Assembly: GCF_000499205.1 (NCBI RefSeq) | Contig: NZ_AWUK01000004.1 | Location: forward strand, 186,001-250,000 | From: Paenibacillus sp. MAEPY2 | GTDB lineage: Bacteria; Bacillota; Bacilli; Paenibacillales; Paenibacillaceae | DNA length: 64,000 bases | Reading direction: 5' to 3' | In this document: one piece after another, positions 17,959 through 27,034 of the stretch | Numbering within the stretch: the stretch's first letter is position 1 | Layout: every line of letters starts with the position of its first letter | Program-made: the position numbers and the translations under genes | The notes under the pieces: generated by a model | Seen by the model: the letters and a program-made list of their open reading frames with translations, nothing else | Told to the model about the DNA's origin: nothing | Databases searched by the model: none

Positions 17959-18084
17959 ATGAACGCTTCAATTATTATCTACGCTCGCAGCCCTTACCTT
18001 CTCCAATATTGTGGAGCTACCGGGGACGCTGGACCAGTAGGACCACCAGGACCCGCTGGCGCAAACGGGACCAGTACCCCTTGA
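17959..18084 (+). pseudogene. collagen-like remnant
   Basis: An ATG preceded by GGGGG opens 41 codons ending GATGDAGPVGPPGPAGANGT then STP and stop. The seven G-X-Y triplets are of the exosporium-protein kind. The in-frame sequence after the stop (NVPEGMVSHN) looks like the start of a globular tail, so this is probably a fragment of a BclA-like gene. It could also be a short real peptide. Confidence 0.45.
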
Positions 18085-18150
18085 AATGTTCCTGAGGGAA
18101 TGGTATCACATAATAAAATAAACGTACCGAAGGTAACCACAATATACACC

Positions 18151-18178
18151 AAAAGCCCGCGCACCAAGCGGGCTTTTG
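18151..18178. terminator. bidirectional terminator
   Basis: AAAAGCCCGC pairs with GCGGGCTTTT, giving A-rich and U-rich flanks on both strands. It separates the collagen remnant from the broken reductase gene. Confidence 0.85.
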
Positions 18179-18221
18179 CACATACCTGTTTAAAATACCG
18201 CAGTGGTATGAAGTAGATTTC

Positions 18222-18697
18222 TTAAATCAATAGATTCCCAACTTCACTCTGATACTTATGGATATAACGGATATACTCTTGTGCACTTTGGTTAATTTCT
18301 TCATCGGTAGCTTGGAATGAGGCACCAAAGACTGCAAAATACGGTAACGCTACGGCGCCAACATGATTGATGCTGGCTTTGAATGGTGTGACTACCTCAT
18401 CTACAGTAAAGGACACTGAACCATCCCGCGTATAATTTTCCTGCTTATCACCAATGGACATGGCCAAGCCCAACTTTTTCCCTTGCAGCTTGTTTCCTGA
18501 TGATCCATACGAATAATATGATCAAATGCCTCCAGCAACTTCTGTTCTCTGGAAACATCGATGTTCCAGTCAGGATAGGCTTTATAAATCTCATGAATTG
18601 TAATATCGCTTGAGTGTTGCAGCAGCTCCTCTTTCCAGCGTTGATTCACTTTTGAAACTTCAATATTCGGATGTGCCAAAATGACAAGTGTTTTCAT
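18222..18697 (-). pseudogene. broken flavodoxin-fold NAD(P)H:quinone reductase (KefF-like)
   Basis: The gene starts normally (MKTLVILAHPNIEVSKVNQRW, AAGGAA upstream of 18697) and ends normally (LGLAMSIGDKQENYTRDG to the C-terminus). At DHII, about 18508-18516, the frame jumps: intact relatives continue with a segment holding the flavin-site PLYWYS and KQWLDE, whereas here sequence resumes at YGSSGNKLQGKKLG in another frame. About 25-30 codons are deleted and the frame is lost, so the FMN site is gone. An intact HxlR regulator gene is divergent, a usual arrangement for this enzyme family. Confidence 0.85.
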
Positions 18698-18897
18698 GAT
18701 TAACATTCCTTTCTCGGTTCAACTACAGACTTCTTTTGCGAACACGGTCATTATCATATAAGCCCTAATAAAAGAAAATACACACCCGAAAGTAAGATGG
18801 TTACTTCAAAGTGTGTATGGACTTCATCAGCTCTATTGTGAGAAAATGAATAGTTATACCGTATCAATAAGAAGTAACATGAACGGGGTGATATGTC

Positions 18898-19260
18898 ATG
18901 AAGCAATATAACCTGGGAATCGAAGCGACACTCGAAATTATTGGCGGCAAATGGAAAGCGCTAATCATATGTTTATTAATGTCCGGCGTAAAAAGGACAG
19001 GAGAATTACAGCGCAGTATAGACGGTATCTCGCAAAAGGTCCTGATCCAGCAATTACGCGAGCTTGAGAGGGACGGCCTTGTCAGAAGACAGGTGTACCA
19101 ACAGATGCCGCCCAAAGTCGAATACAGCCTTACAGAGTATGGAGTTACCGCCAATAAGATTGTGGATGTAATGTGTACATGGGGGCGGGAAAATATAGCA
19201 TTAAGGCAACAACAAGGAGAAGAAATTATACTGGTGGAAAATAAAGAGCCTGCTTTTTGA
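18898..19260 (+). CDS. HxlR-family transcriptional regulator
   Basis: A 120-residue winged-helix protein. Typical HxlR phrases are present: ATLEIIGGKWKALIICLLM at the N-terminus, RTGELQRSIDGISQKVLIQQLRELERDGLV for the recognition region, and the wing VEYSLTEYG. Members sense aldehydes or electrophiles and regulate an adjacent oxidoreductase. Here the divergent neighbour is the deleted reductase, while the SDR gene follows 45 bases downstream on the same strand. Confidence 0.92.
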   Translation: MKQYNLGIEATLEIIGGKWKALIICLLMSGVKRTGELQRSIDGISQKVLIQQLRELERDGLVRRQVYQQMPPKVEYSLTEYGVTANKIVDVMCTWGRENIALRQQQGEEIILVENKEPAF

Positions 19261-19305
19261 GCGGGTACCCATAGACTGACACTTTAAAAAGAAGGAGCAA
19301 TTTAA

Positions 19306-20025
19306 TTGAAAACCTATCTCGTATTTGGTGCTAGCAAAGGATTAGGAGATGCATTTGTGAGAGGAGTGCCCGATCAAGGCGATAAAGTATGGGTAGTGTC
19401 TCGAACCGAACCTGATAATTTGAAGCTTAACGATGGTGTAGAACGAATATGGATACAGGCAGATCTGTCTGATCTCAATGCAGCCACACTTGTAGTCGAT
19501 AAACTCCAGAACGAGGCACTGGATGTTCTCATTTACAATGTAGGTATTTGGGAAAAAGAGGGGTTTGAGGACCACTATACGTTCGATAAGGACACCCCTG
19601 CCGACATCAGTAATCTGATTCATGTGAATATAACATCCGCTATTGTTTGCATTCAGGCATTATTGCCCCATCTCAGACAATCCACAGCTGGCAAAATAAT
19701 TCTGATCGGCTCGACTGCAGGTCTAAGCAATGCAAACAGTAGCCAGGTTTCTTTTGTAGCCTCCAAATTTGCCATTCGAGGGATTACGGAGGCCTTGAGA
19801 GAACATACAAGACACGACAGGATCGCGGTTACGTGTATTAACCCGGGTGAACTTGCAGCTGAAGTTCCATATAAAGATGGCATTGACCGCGCTCTTTCCG
19901 AGTATAATGGTACACGCATCCCTCTTCAGGATATGGTTTCTATTGTAAAATGCATCGTCAGCCTGTCCAAAGCATCCTGTGTAAAAGAGATCAATATTCC
20001 GGCGATCACGGATATGAACGCATAA
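19306..20025 (+). CDS. SDR-family protein with Tyr-to-Phe active site
   Basis: A 239-residue short-chain dehydrogenase-like protein. The Rossmann loop is GASKGLG and NVG stands for the NNAG motif. The catalytic serine is present in LIGSTAGL, but the Tyr of YxxxK is replaced by Phe (FVASK; codon TTT), which in known enzymes abolishes proton transfer. It may bind NAD(P) without reductase activity, or may be dying. The TTG start at 19306 has AAGAAGGAG upstream. It probably shares a transcript with the HxlR gene. Confidence 0.85.
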   Translation: MKTYLVFGASKGLGDAFVRGVPDQGDKVWVVSRTEPDNLKLNDGVERIWIQADLSDLNAATLVVDKLQNEALDVLIYNVGIWEKEGFEDHYTFDKDTPADISNLIHVNITSAIVCIQALLPHLRQSTAGKIILIGSTAGLSNANSSQVSFVASKFAIRGITEALREHTRHDRIAVTCINPGELAAEVPYKDGIDRALSEYNGTRIPLQDMVSIVKCIVSLSKASCVKEINIPAITDMNA

Positions 20026-20082
20026 TCGAATCGAATTTCCAGCGCGATTATAAAAAATATGGCAGCCAGAGAAAAATAAACA

Positions 20083-20115
20083 CACAAAGAGCGCGTTTGA
20101 TACGTGCTCTTTGTG
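20083..20115 (+). terminator. hairpin after the SDR gene
   Basis: CACAAAGAGC and GCTCTTTGTG pair, with GT/AC pairs extending inward. No clear U-run follows, so it is a weak terminator candidate. Confidence 0.4.
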
Positions 20116-20321
20116 CTGTCAACAAGGTGTTGTGCGAATTTATACTGTTTAGGGATTGCCTCGGTTCACCTCATTTTTCAAACCTCGTTGCTATACTTTA
20201 GTCCTGTTCCTACTGGGCTAGAGTCTTAGTCAAAAACTGGGCTGCAGTTTGTTCTGATCAGGATATATCCACTGTTATACTGCAAAGCGACATACATATT
20301 TTGATTAAAGGAGCTATCACA

Positions 20322-21185
20322 ATGAGAACAAATCTTAGCACCAACCCTAACACAGGTTCAGACGAGGAAAAGGATCAGATTCAATCGGCCAGGCGGGGGC
20401 TGTATGTATACTTCGCCATGCTCATCCCGCTCTCCATCCTCAGTTATGTACTGATCACGAAAGCACCGATTTTTGGCCTGCTGCTTATGTGGACACCGGG
20501 CTTGTCCTCCATCTTCGCCCGTATCGTCCTACGTGAAGGCATCTCAGACATTTCCCTGCGGATTGGGGGGAAGCAGACATTGAAATCGTTACCTTTCATT
20601 TTGCTGTTTCCAGTCGTCATTGGTTTGTTTGCTTATGGAATTGCCTGGATTACGGGACTGGTCCAGTACGTCACACCGGATTCGTTCATTCAAGGCCCAT
20701 CTGGCGTTATCCTTGCAGGAACTATACTTTTTCAGATGTTTGCGGGTACTGCAATTGGTGTGATCAGCAGTTCAGGAGAAGAACTTGGCTGGAGGGGATA
20801 TATGCTCACTCGACTAATCAACGCCCGTGTACCTAGACCCGTGCTGACGAGCGGAATTATTTGGGGGGTATGGCACCTTCCCGTAATGCTTTTTGCAAAT
20901 TATTATTCCGGTCCATATCCGGCCTTATCAGTTGTCCTCTTTATGATTTCAGTAACCTCTTTCAGTTATTTGATCAGCCGATTGCGCTTAACAACGGGCA
21001 GCATATGGCCCGCGATTCTGCTCCATGCATGTTGGAATGCCGTGATCCAGGATGCCTTCGATATATCTTCCACTGGCAAGAACGTTCTGCTATGGACTGG
21101 AGAATCGGGGATATTAGTGGCTCTCGCCATGCTCATTGCAGCATGGGTGATGTCGAGAAAGCCACTTGTCATGAGACAGCTTTAA
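20322..21185 (+). CDS. CPBP-family intramembrane glutamic endopeptidase
   Basis: A 287-residue polytopic membrane protein of the CAAX-protease/Abi family (Rce1-like). The active motif is SSGEELGWRGY (EExxxR), followed by WGVWHLP and LHACWNA, whose histidines complete the site. Members cleave prenylated or bacteriocin-related peptides within the membrane. The ATG at 20322 follows AAAGGAG; the frame can open at TTG 20301. No processing target is encoded nearby. Confidence 0.88.
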   Translation: MRTNLSTNPNTGSDEEKDQIQSARRGLYVYFAMLIPLSILSYVLITKAPIFGLLLMWTPGLSSIFARIVLREGISDISLRIGGKQTLKSLPFILLFPVVIGLFAYGIAWITGLVQYVTPDSFIQGPSGVILAGTILFQMFAGTAIGVISSSGEELGWRGYMLTRLINARVPRPVLTSGIIWGVWHLPVMLFANYYSGPYPALSVVLFMISVTSFSYLISRLRLTTGSIWPAILLHACWNAVIQDAFDISSTGKNVLLWTGESGILVALAMLIAAWVMSRKPLVMRQL

Positions 21186-21378
21186 ACAAATGCTATTGCT
21201 ATAGGTAAGGATATATAAAACTTTTTTTAGAAGACGATGTTGTTGTATTTCAGTCTAGTTAGCCACTGGGTATAACCCAATGGCCCAATAACGTCTTTGA
21301 AATAGACGTGGGTGACGGAATTCAGAGCTAAGATGAAAACGGTTGCCTGAGGAAGAAAACCAAAGTCTAAAGATTGAC
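21186..21378. other. gene-free stretch with a short palindrome
   Basis: Apart from GCCACTGGGTATAACCCAATGGC near 21260-21282, a nearly perfect inverted repeat of unknown meaning, I see no gene here. The stretch runs to the terminator before the glycosidase gene. Confidence 0.4.
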
Positions 21379-21407
21379 CAAAAGCCCGCACAGTAGCGGG
21401 CTTTTGG
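21379..21407. terminator. bidirectional terminator
   Basis: CAAAAGCCCGC and GCGGGCTTTTG pair with flanking A/U on both strands. It separates the CPBP gene from the end of the amino-sugar operon. Confidence 0.85.
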
Positions 21408-21559
21408 GATTTCCCTCCTGGACCCTGTGATTTCAGGCTAGATCAGCGGGGGGTGTTTTGAGATTAAAGGTTGACAAGTGCATATGAGCTTTTGTGCTTT
21501 TGTGCTTTTTGGATATATATATGTTTCATTGCCCTGTTGAGCAGCTGATTACTGGCATG

Positions 21560-24500
21560 TCACGTTGAGTCTGTCATATATTCCACCAGCGCCTGCAGTG
21601 AATAATCAGAGGTTGAGCACAGCAATATGCTTCCGGCTGCTTGCGGCAGTACGGTGTCATCATAGGGATTACGCAGCACGAGATTCAGCAGTGGTTTAAC
21701 CGCAGCCAAGCCCTTGGACAGCGCCAGCTGACCTGTGAACAGATGAGCATTAAGGGTGCCCTGGATAACGACATCCGCATCAGCAGCTTGCTGTACCAGG
21801 AATTCTATCTCCTCCGCATCAGGCTTCATCGCACAGTAGCGCGTCTCCACAGCCATGCCTTTCGCCTTTAACAAGGAGGCCAGCCTAATCTCGGCAGACC
21901 CACTATTATCGGCTCGGGTCAGCTGCTCCTGCTGCGGTAGAATCAGCAAATATTTCAGCGAATCCTTGAGTGGAAGCAAGCTGTCCGGGTCCCGGCTAAC
22001 TTTTACAGTCATACGAGCCAGTTTCAGTGCCTCATCCGCCCACTGCTGTCTGGCAATCGGCTGTGCAGGCGCCTGGTAATGCTCGAATTGAGCATATAGC
22101 TGCCGGATACGAAGAACCGACTCGTCGATTTGCGCCTCGTTGATGCGTCCATCCCTAACAGCGGCCAGAATACCTGCGATCACCCGACTCTGAAATTCTG
22201 GCGTATGGCACATCAGGATCATATCGTTCCCTGCCTGAACGGCCAGCACACCCACGTCTTCCGGGCTGAAATTTTTGCGAATTGCCCCCATTTCAATATC
22301 ATCAGTGCAGATCACCCCCGCAAAGCCCAACTGCTTCCGCAGCAGTTCCGTGGCAAAGAAAGGACTTAGGGAGGCTGGAAGTCCACCGGATTCCGGAATG
22401 TTGGGAAACACCAGATGCCCCATCATAATTGAATCCGCCCCGGCTTCAATGGCTTCAACAAAAGGAAGTAGCGGCCCCCCCATTAACTGATCAAACGTGA
22501 GTTCACATTCAGGCAAAACAATATGCGAGTCTCCGCTCACTTGCCCGTGGCCGGGAAAATGCTTTGCCGTTACCGCCACACCTGCTTCATGCATTCCCTC
22601 TATATAGGCACGACCGAACCGGGCTACCAACTGCGGGTCCTCTCCGAAGGAGCGAACACCCACAACCGGATTATCTATATTCGTGTTCACATCCAGCACC
22701 GGTGCCCAGTTCATGGGAATGCCCAGGGAGTGCAGCTCACTGCCGATGAGTTTACCGAGCAGCCGGGCGGCTTCCGGGTCTTCACTTAACCCAACTGCCC
22801 GGTTGCCAGGGATATAGGGAAAAAAGGACTTAAATTTGGACAAAGTGCCGCCCTCTTCATCTACCGAAACATAATAAGGCAAAGGGCTGCCGTTATCTTG
22901 GGCTATGTTCTTTACTTCTGCAAGCAGCGCATATGTCTGCTGCTCACTCTCAATATTATGGGGAAAGATGCCGATGCCCCCGAATCGGTGCTCTGTCATT
23001 CTGCCACGAAAATCTGGCTCGGCCCGAGTCGATGGAGTGCCTATTACGCACATCATGGCTACTTTGTCTTCCAGACTCATTGCCTTTAGATTGAATGGTG
23101 TCGGAATTTTATTTAGACCTAGTTCTTGATAGAGCGTGCGCTCCAGATAATCATGCAGATAGAACCTGGATTTCACAAAATGCTCCGCCATATCAGAAGG
23201 CTGGTAACGCTCCAGCGCAGCCTTCATCCGAGGGAGGACACCATCACGTCCGCGACGGTTTCTCGAATAATTGTTATGGAGCGAGCGCCACTCCGCATCG
23301 TCGCCGGGATAGAGCTCCCAGCGGTAGGCATATTTGTGAATGGCCCGCGAACGATCTGTTGCCACCTCAAAATCATGCATGATCGCAATCAGTTCCGCTT
23401 CTGCCTTATGCTGTCGCACTTCGTTCATCAGCTTCCAGATCACATCGTAATAATCCTCCACCCTGTAATTGCCGAGAAGATTGTGTCCGGTAACAGGATC
23501 AATGCCATGAAACCGTTCCAGAAAACGGTCGATGAAGGTAGCCGCATCCGCTTTGCGATTCCAGGCCAAATCCGCATGCAGCAGCATCGGGTACCAGGTG
23601 GTTTCAAAAATACCATACGGAACACCGAGGCTGAAAGGCCCCGTCCAGTTGGTCGCAACCACGCAGCCAAGATTCAGCTTGTCGGCCGTCTCTGCCCACT
23701 GTAGCAAGTTGTCTGTCCGGTTCAGCAGTACCGGATAATTCTGATGCTCAGCCCAGTCAAAGCTGCGGACTGCCGGCGCTCCCATAACTTCAATGCCGAA
23801 CGACCTGAATTTATCCGCATGCGAAGTAACCTCCGCTTCGATATTGCGCCCGTTGTAGATCCAGATCATGGCGATACTTCGCTGATCCAGCTTAGCCAAT
23901 TCCTCTGGCGGACATTTATCCAGCATGTCATGCCAGAAAATCGGCTGTTTCCCCCGTTCTGACGTAAATGCAATCAGACGGTTCACAAAGGCGATAAACG
24001 CTCGTTCCCTCACGCCTCCAAACTCGATTTTGCAGCGTTCGCATTCGCATAAGCTGTAGACCTCATCACAGCCGAGGTGGATATAACGTGAGTCCGGATG
24101 GGCATCAATCATCTCCCCGAGCAGCGTAGTAATCAACGCAAAGGTTTCCGGGTGCGACGGGCAGATCTCCCCGATGGACTGCTCTGTCTCGCGAAGATGC
24201 CGCCAACCTTCGTGACGCAATACATATTCCAGATGTCCAAAGCTCTGCTGGAGCGGAATAATCTCTATAAAATGCTCATGGGCGTTCCGCTTTAATTCTT
24301 CCAGCTGTGAAAGACTTAACGCATGCCGGGGATGTGTGAACTCGGGATAGGTCCTGAATGGAAATTTATCCTCGTATTCAATTAAAATCGCATTCGTCTT
24401 ATAACGGGCGAATTCAGCCAAATACTCCGTCAGCAGTTCCGGCTTCGAGAACGTCTGACGCAGGTCGAAATTCATGGCCCGCAAAGGTGTATCCGGCCAG

Positions 24501-25042
24501 TCGGTTATGCACACCGCCGGGATGACACCATCCGGTCCGCGCAGCTGAACCAATGTCTGTAATCCGTAAAACAGACCCGCAGCATCCAGTGCGTACACCT
24601 CAGCCCTTCCGTTCGATACCTCCAGCTTATATCCTTGTGGATGATGTACGTCCAGCCCGGACGGGTCTGTCTCGTCTTTTCCGATGAATGAACTAACATC
24701 AGAGATGATTAGGCCTTTCGGTTGTGCTCCCATAGCTTCAGGAGCTTCATGAACTGTTTGAGCTTCTTGGACTTCTTGGACTTCATGAATTGCATAGGCT
24801 TCTTGAACCCCATGGACTTCCTGCTGCGTTTCCTGTCCTGAAAGACCTTCGATTACTAGCAAATAACCCTTTTTTACCCCGGAGCATGTATATCCCATCC
24901 CCGGAAATGCCCGGCGGCAATGAATTTCCAATCGGGGATCATCCTGCTCCATGAAAAGGCTCAGTCTTTCCTCACCATTCAGACGTAAGGGACCTCCCTC
25001 GGTCGCTACAATCTGCTTCGGTTGTGGTATTAAGCTCTGCAT
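21560..25042 (-). CDS. fused GH20-GH3 beta-N-acetylhexosaminidase
   Basis: A 1160-residue cytosolic enzyme, no signal peptide. Residues 1-180 resemble the GH20 N-terminal domain with a low-complexity insertion at about 67-109. Residues 180-640 are the GH20 barrel, with the catalytic pair in LGCDEV (Asp326-Glu327). Residues 650-985 are a NagZ-type GH3 domain with KHFPGHG and DSH (827-840) and nucleophile Asp914 in ICTDDIE. A GH3 C-terminal domain follows. Both domains would release terminal GlcNAc. The ATG at 25042 follows GGGGGAG, 13 bases after nagA. Few proteins join both families; both active sites look intact. Confidence 0.9.
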   Translation of the reverse strand: MQSLIPQPKQIVATEGGPLRLNGEERLSLFMEQDDPRLEIHCRRAFPGMGYTCSGVKKGYLLVIEGLSGQETQQEVHGVQEAYAIHEVQEVQEAQTVHEAPEAMGAQPKGLIISDVSSFIGKDETDPSGLDVHHPQGYKLEVSNGRAEVYALDAAGLFYGLQTLVQLRGPDGVIPAVCITDWPDTPLRAMNFDLRQTFSKPELLTEYLAEFARYKTNAILIEYEDKFPFRTYPEFTHPRHALSLSQLEELKRNAHEHFIEIIPLQQSFGHLEYVLRHEGWRHLRETEQSIGEICPSHPETFALITTLLGEMIDAHPDSRYIHLGCDEVYSLCECERCKIEFGGVRERAFIAFVNRLIAFTSERGKQPIFWHDMLDKCPPEELAKLDQRSIAMIWIYNGRNIEAEVTSHADKFRSFGIEVMGAPAVRSFDWAEHQNYPVLLNRTDNLLQWAETADKLNLGCVVATNWTGPFSLGVPYGIFETTWYPMLLHADLAWNRKADAATFIDRFLERFHGIDPVTGHNLLGNYRVEDYYDVIWKLMNEVRQHKAEAELIAIMHDFEVATDRSRAIHKYAYRWELYPGDDAEWRSLHNNYSRNRRGRDGVLPRMKAALERYQPSDMAEHFVKSRFYLHDYLERTLYQELGLNKIPTPFNLKAMSLEDKVAMMCVIGTPSTRAEPDFRGRMTEHRFGGIGIFPHNIESEQQTYALLAEVKNIAQDNGSPLPYYVSVDEEGGTLSKFKSFFPYIPGNRAVGLSEDPEAARLLGKLIGSELHSLGIPMNWAPVLDVNTNIDNPVVGVRSFGEDPQLVARFGRAYIEGMHEAGVAVTAKHFPGHGQVSGDSHIVLPECELTFDQLMGGPLLPFVEAIEAGADSIMMGHLVFPNIPESGGLPASLSPFFATELLRKQLGFAGVICTDDIEMGAIRKNFSPEDVGVLAVQAGNDMILMCHTPEFQSRVIAGILAAVRDGRINEAQIDESVLRIRQLYAQFEHYQAPAQPIARQQWADEALKLARMTVKVSRDPDSLLPLKDSLKYLLILPQQEQLTRADNSGSAEIRLASLLKAKGMAVETRYCAMKPDAEEIEFLVQQAADADVVIQGTLNAHLFTGQLALSKGLAAVKPLLNLVLRNPYDDTVLPQAAGSILLCSTSDYSLQALVEYMTDST
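24731..24835 (-). repeat. degenerate tandem repeat coding for VQE/VHE units
   Basis: Within the glycosidase gene, 12-15 base units similar to CTTCTTGGACTTCATG repeat imperfectly, encoding EVHGVQEAYAIHEVQEVQEA-like sequence. It fills a surface loop between two strands of the GH20 N-terminal domain, so copy number could vary. Confidence 0.6.
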
Positions 25043-25055
25043 CGCTCTCCCCCTA

Positions 25056-26210
25056 TTATTGGCTCTCTGAACTGATTCGGCCGTTCTTCCAGCACTGCAA
25101 AACACTCAACTTTCCATCGTCCATATTGAAGCTAACGATATCTGCAGGAGCTCCGATCGCAAGTCCTGCGGCCTGTTCAAACCCAAGCAGCCGGGCCGGA
25201 TGCACCGATGCACAATCCCAGGCATCAGGAAGCCCGGATAACCCCGCATCAACAAGATACCCCACTTGATCCGGCAGCATCATCGCCGATCCAGCCAACA
25301 GCTCCGGCTGGCCAGCAAGGTGCAGCCGACCTTCCGCCGTCAATACCACATCTCCACCGATGTGCAGGTTGTAGGAGCCTGGCGGCATACCGCTCAGCGA
25401 GACGGCATCGCTGACCAGAATGGCACGGTTTCGTTTCATCCGTAGAATTACGGCTAGCACGGACAGCGGAAGATGGTGACCATCCGCTATCATACAGCCA
25501 TACAGCTCATCGGCCGCCAGTTGTTCCCACAAATAGTTAGGATGACGGGGAAGCATCAGATGCGCGCCGTTGCCAAGATGTGTAGACATCAGCGCTCCTG
25601 CGGAGACCGCTTCCCTGATCTGCTCTGGCGTTGCTGCCGTATGTCCAATGGAGACCAGAATACCGGATTCCCTGCACCGGGAGATAAATGAAGCGGCACC
25701 AGGCCACTCCGGGGAAAGGGTAATGATGCGAATCAACCCTTCGGCAGCTTCCTGCCAACGACTTAGGGCCTCCCAATCCGGGGGAACAATATGCTGCACT
25801 GGGTGCGCGCCGCGTGGGCCATCCTCCGGTGAGATGAACGGGCCTTCCAGATGAATGCCCGCAATTCCCCGGGCCATATCCGGGTTCATTCGAACGGCTT
25901 TTGCAATGGTGGAAGCCGCCTCAACCAGCCGTACGGAACTGTTTGTAATCAACGTTGGACAATAGTTTGTAACCCCTTGTCTTTGGAGCTTTCGTGTCAA
26001 CTGCAAAACCGTATCCGGACACAGCAGGGCCGTGTTCAGATCCAGCCCCCATCCGCCGTTCACCTGTAAATCCACAAGTCCAGGCGCAAGCCAAGGCAGG
26101 CAATCTACGGAAGGCGATATTTCAATTTCAGTAACAGCAGTGATACGTCCATCTCTGACTTTCACCTCAATGGGCATCCCCGTTCTGTAATGCTTCCCGA
26201 TCATTGGCAT
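25056..26210 (-). CDS. nagA: N-acetylglucosamine-6-phosphate deacetylase
   Basis: A 384-residue amidohydrolase that removes acetate from GlcNAc-6-P to give GlcN-6-P. Motifs include LAPGLVDLQVNGGWG, metal-binding HLEGPFISPED, SIGHTAA, HLGNGAH, IADGHHLP and the catalytic Asp in LVSDAVSL. The ATG at 26210, five bases after the nagB stop begins, is preferred over an earlier ATG inside nagB. It lies in the order nagB-nagA-glycosidase, so acts on sugar released by the GH20-GH3 enzyme after phosphorylation. Confidence 0.95.
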   Translation of the reverse strand: MPMIGKHYRTGMPIEVKVRDGRITAVTEIEISPSVDCLPWLAPGLVDLQVNGGWGLDLNTALLCPDTVLQLTRKLQRQGVTNYCPTLITNSSVRLVEAASTIAKAVRMNPDMARGIAGIHLEGPFISPEDGPRGAHPVQHIVPPDWEALSRWQEAAEGLIRIITLSPEWPGAASFISRCRESGILVSIGHTAATPEQIREAVSAGALMSTHLGNGAHLMLPRHPNYLWEQLAADELYGCMIADGHHLPLSVLAVILRMKRNRAILVSDAVSLSGMPPGSYNLHIGGDVVLTAEGRLHLAGQPELLAGSAMMLPDQVGYLVDAGLSGLPDAWDCASVHPARLLGFEQAAGLAIGAPADIVSFNMDDGKLSVLQCWKNGRISSESQ

Positions 26211-26212
26211 GT

Positions 26213-26995
26213 TCACAGGCCGTAGGCTTCCCGGTCTGTGAACATCGTGATTCCGGGATGTGTACGCAGGATGGTAGCGGGACATGCCGTGCTAATCGGA
26301 TCATGTAAAGCTGCTGCAAGCGCATTCCGCTTGGAAGCCCCTGGCACAATCACAAACAGCTCCCTTCCAGCCATTAACGCCGGAACAGTCAATGTCAACG
26401 CCTCCGCAGGCACATCTTCCAGTCGAGCAAAGCACCCATCGTTCACCTGCTGACGGCGACAGGCTTCGTCCAGCTCCACTGCTTTGACGACTCTCGGATC
26501 TTCAAAATCGGCAACTGGCGGATCATTGAAGGCAATGTGCCCATTTTCTCCAATCCCTAGGCAGACGATATCAATAGGAGCTTCACGCAACAGGTCTCCA
26601 TATCTCTGACACTCCTGCTCCACATCGTGTAGCCCATCCAACAGCTCCACACGCCCAGGCTGCACCCGACTGAACAGCCGATCCGTTAAATATCGTCCGA
26701 AAAGCTGTGGAGCCGTATCCTCCAGACCCATATACTCATCCATATGAAAGGCACAGATCCGCGACCAATCGATGCCTTGCTCTCGTACCAGACCCTCATA
26801 CAATTCGTTTTGGGAAGGGGCTGCAGCGAAAACCATGCGAACCTGGCGCTCTGTATCCTGAAGCAGGTGTCTTAATCTTGCCCCAACCGCAGCCGCTGCC
26901 GCTGCCCCCATCTGAACCCGATCAGCATAAACCTGTACTGACATGTGCTCAACGATATGAATCTTTAGCGGTTCCACCAATTCATCCGCATTCAT
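26213..26995 (-). CDS. nagB: glucosamine-6-phosphate deaminase
   Basis: A 260-residue isomerase/deaminase converting GlcN-6-P to fructose-6-P and ammonia. AFHMDEYMGL holds the catalytic Asp and LGIGENGHIAFNDP the His and Glu of the ring-opening site. The ATG at 26995 has GGAGGAGGA upstream. Its stop is two bases from the nagA start, indicating coupled translation. It feeds glycolysis directly. Confidence 0.95.
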   Translation of the reverse strand: MNADELVEPLKIHIVEHMSVQVYADRVQMGAAAAAAVGARLRHLLQDTERQVRMVFAAAPSQNELYEGLVREQGIDWSRICAFHMDEYMGLEDTAPQLFGRYLTDRLFSRVQPGRVELLDGLHDVEQECQRYGDLLREAPIDIVCLGIGENGHIAFNDPPVADFEDPRVVKAVELDEACRRQQVNDGCFARLEDVPAEALTLTVPALMAGRELFVIVPGASKRNALAAALHDPISTACPATILRTHPGITMFTDREAYGL

Positions 26996-27034
26996 GTGCT
27001 TCCTCCTCCTTAAAGCCATTTCTTGCCTGCTTGA

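Noticed and set aside
23126..23704. Open frame on plus inside the glycosidase
   Set aside because: It lies antisense to GH20 residues and has no family match; shadow of the GC-rich gene.
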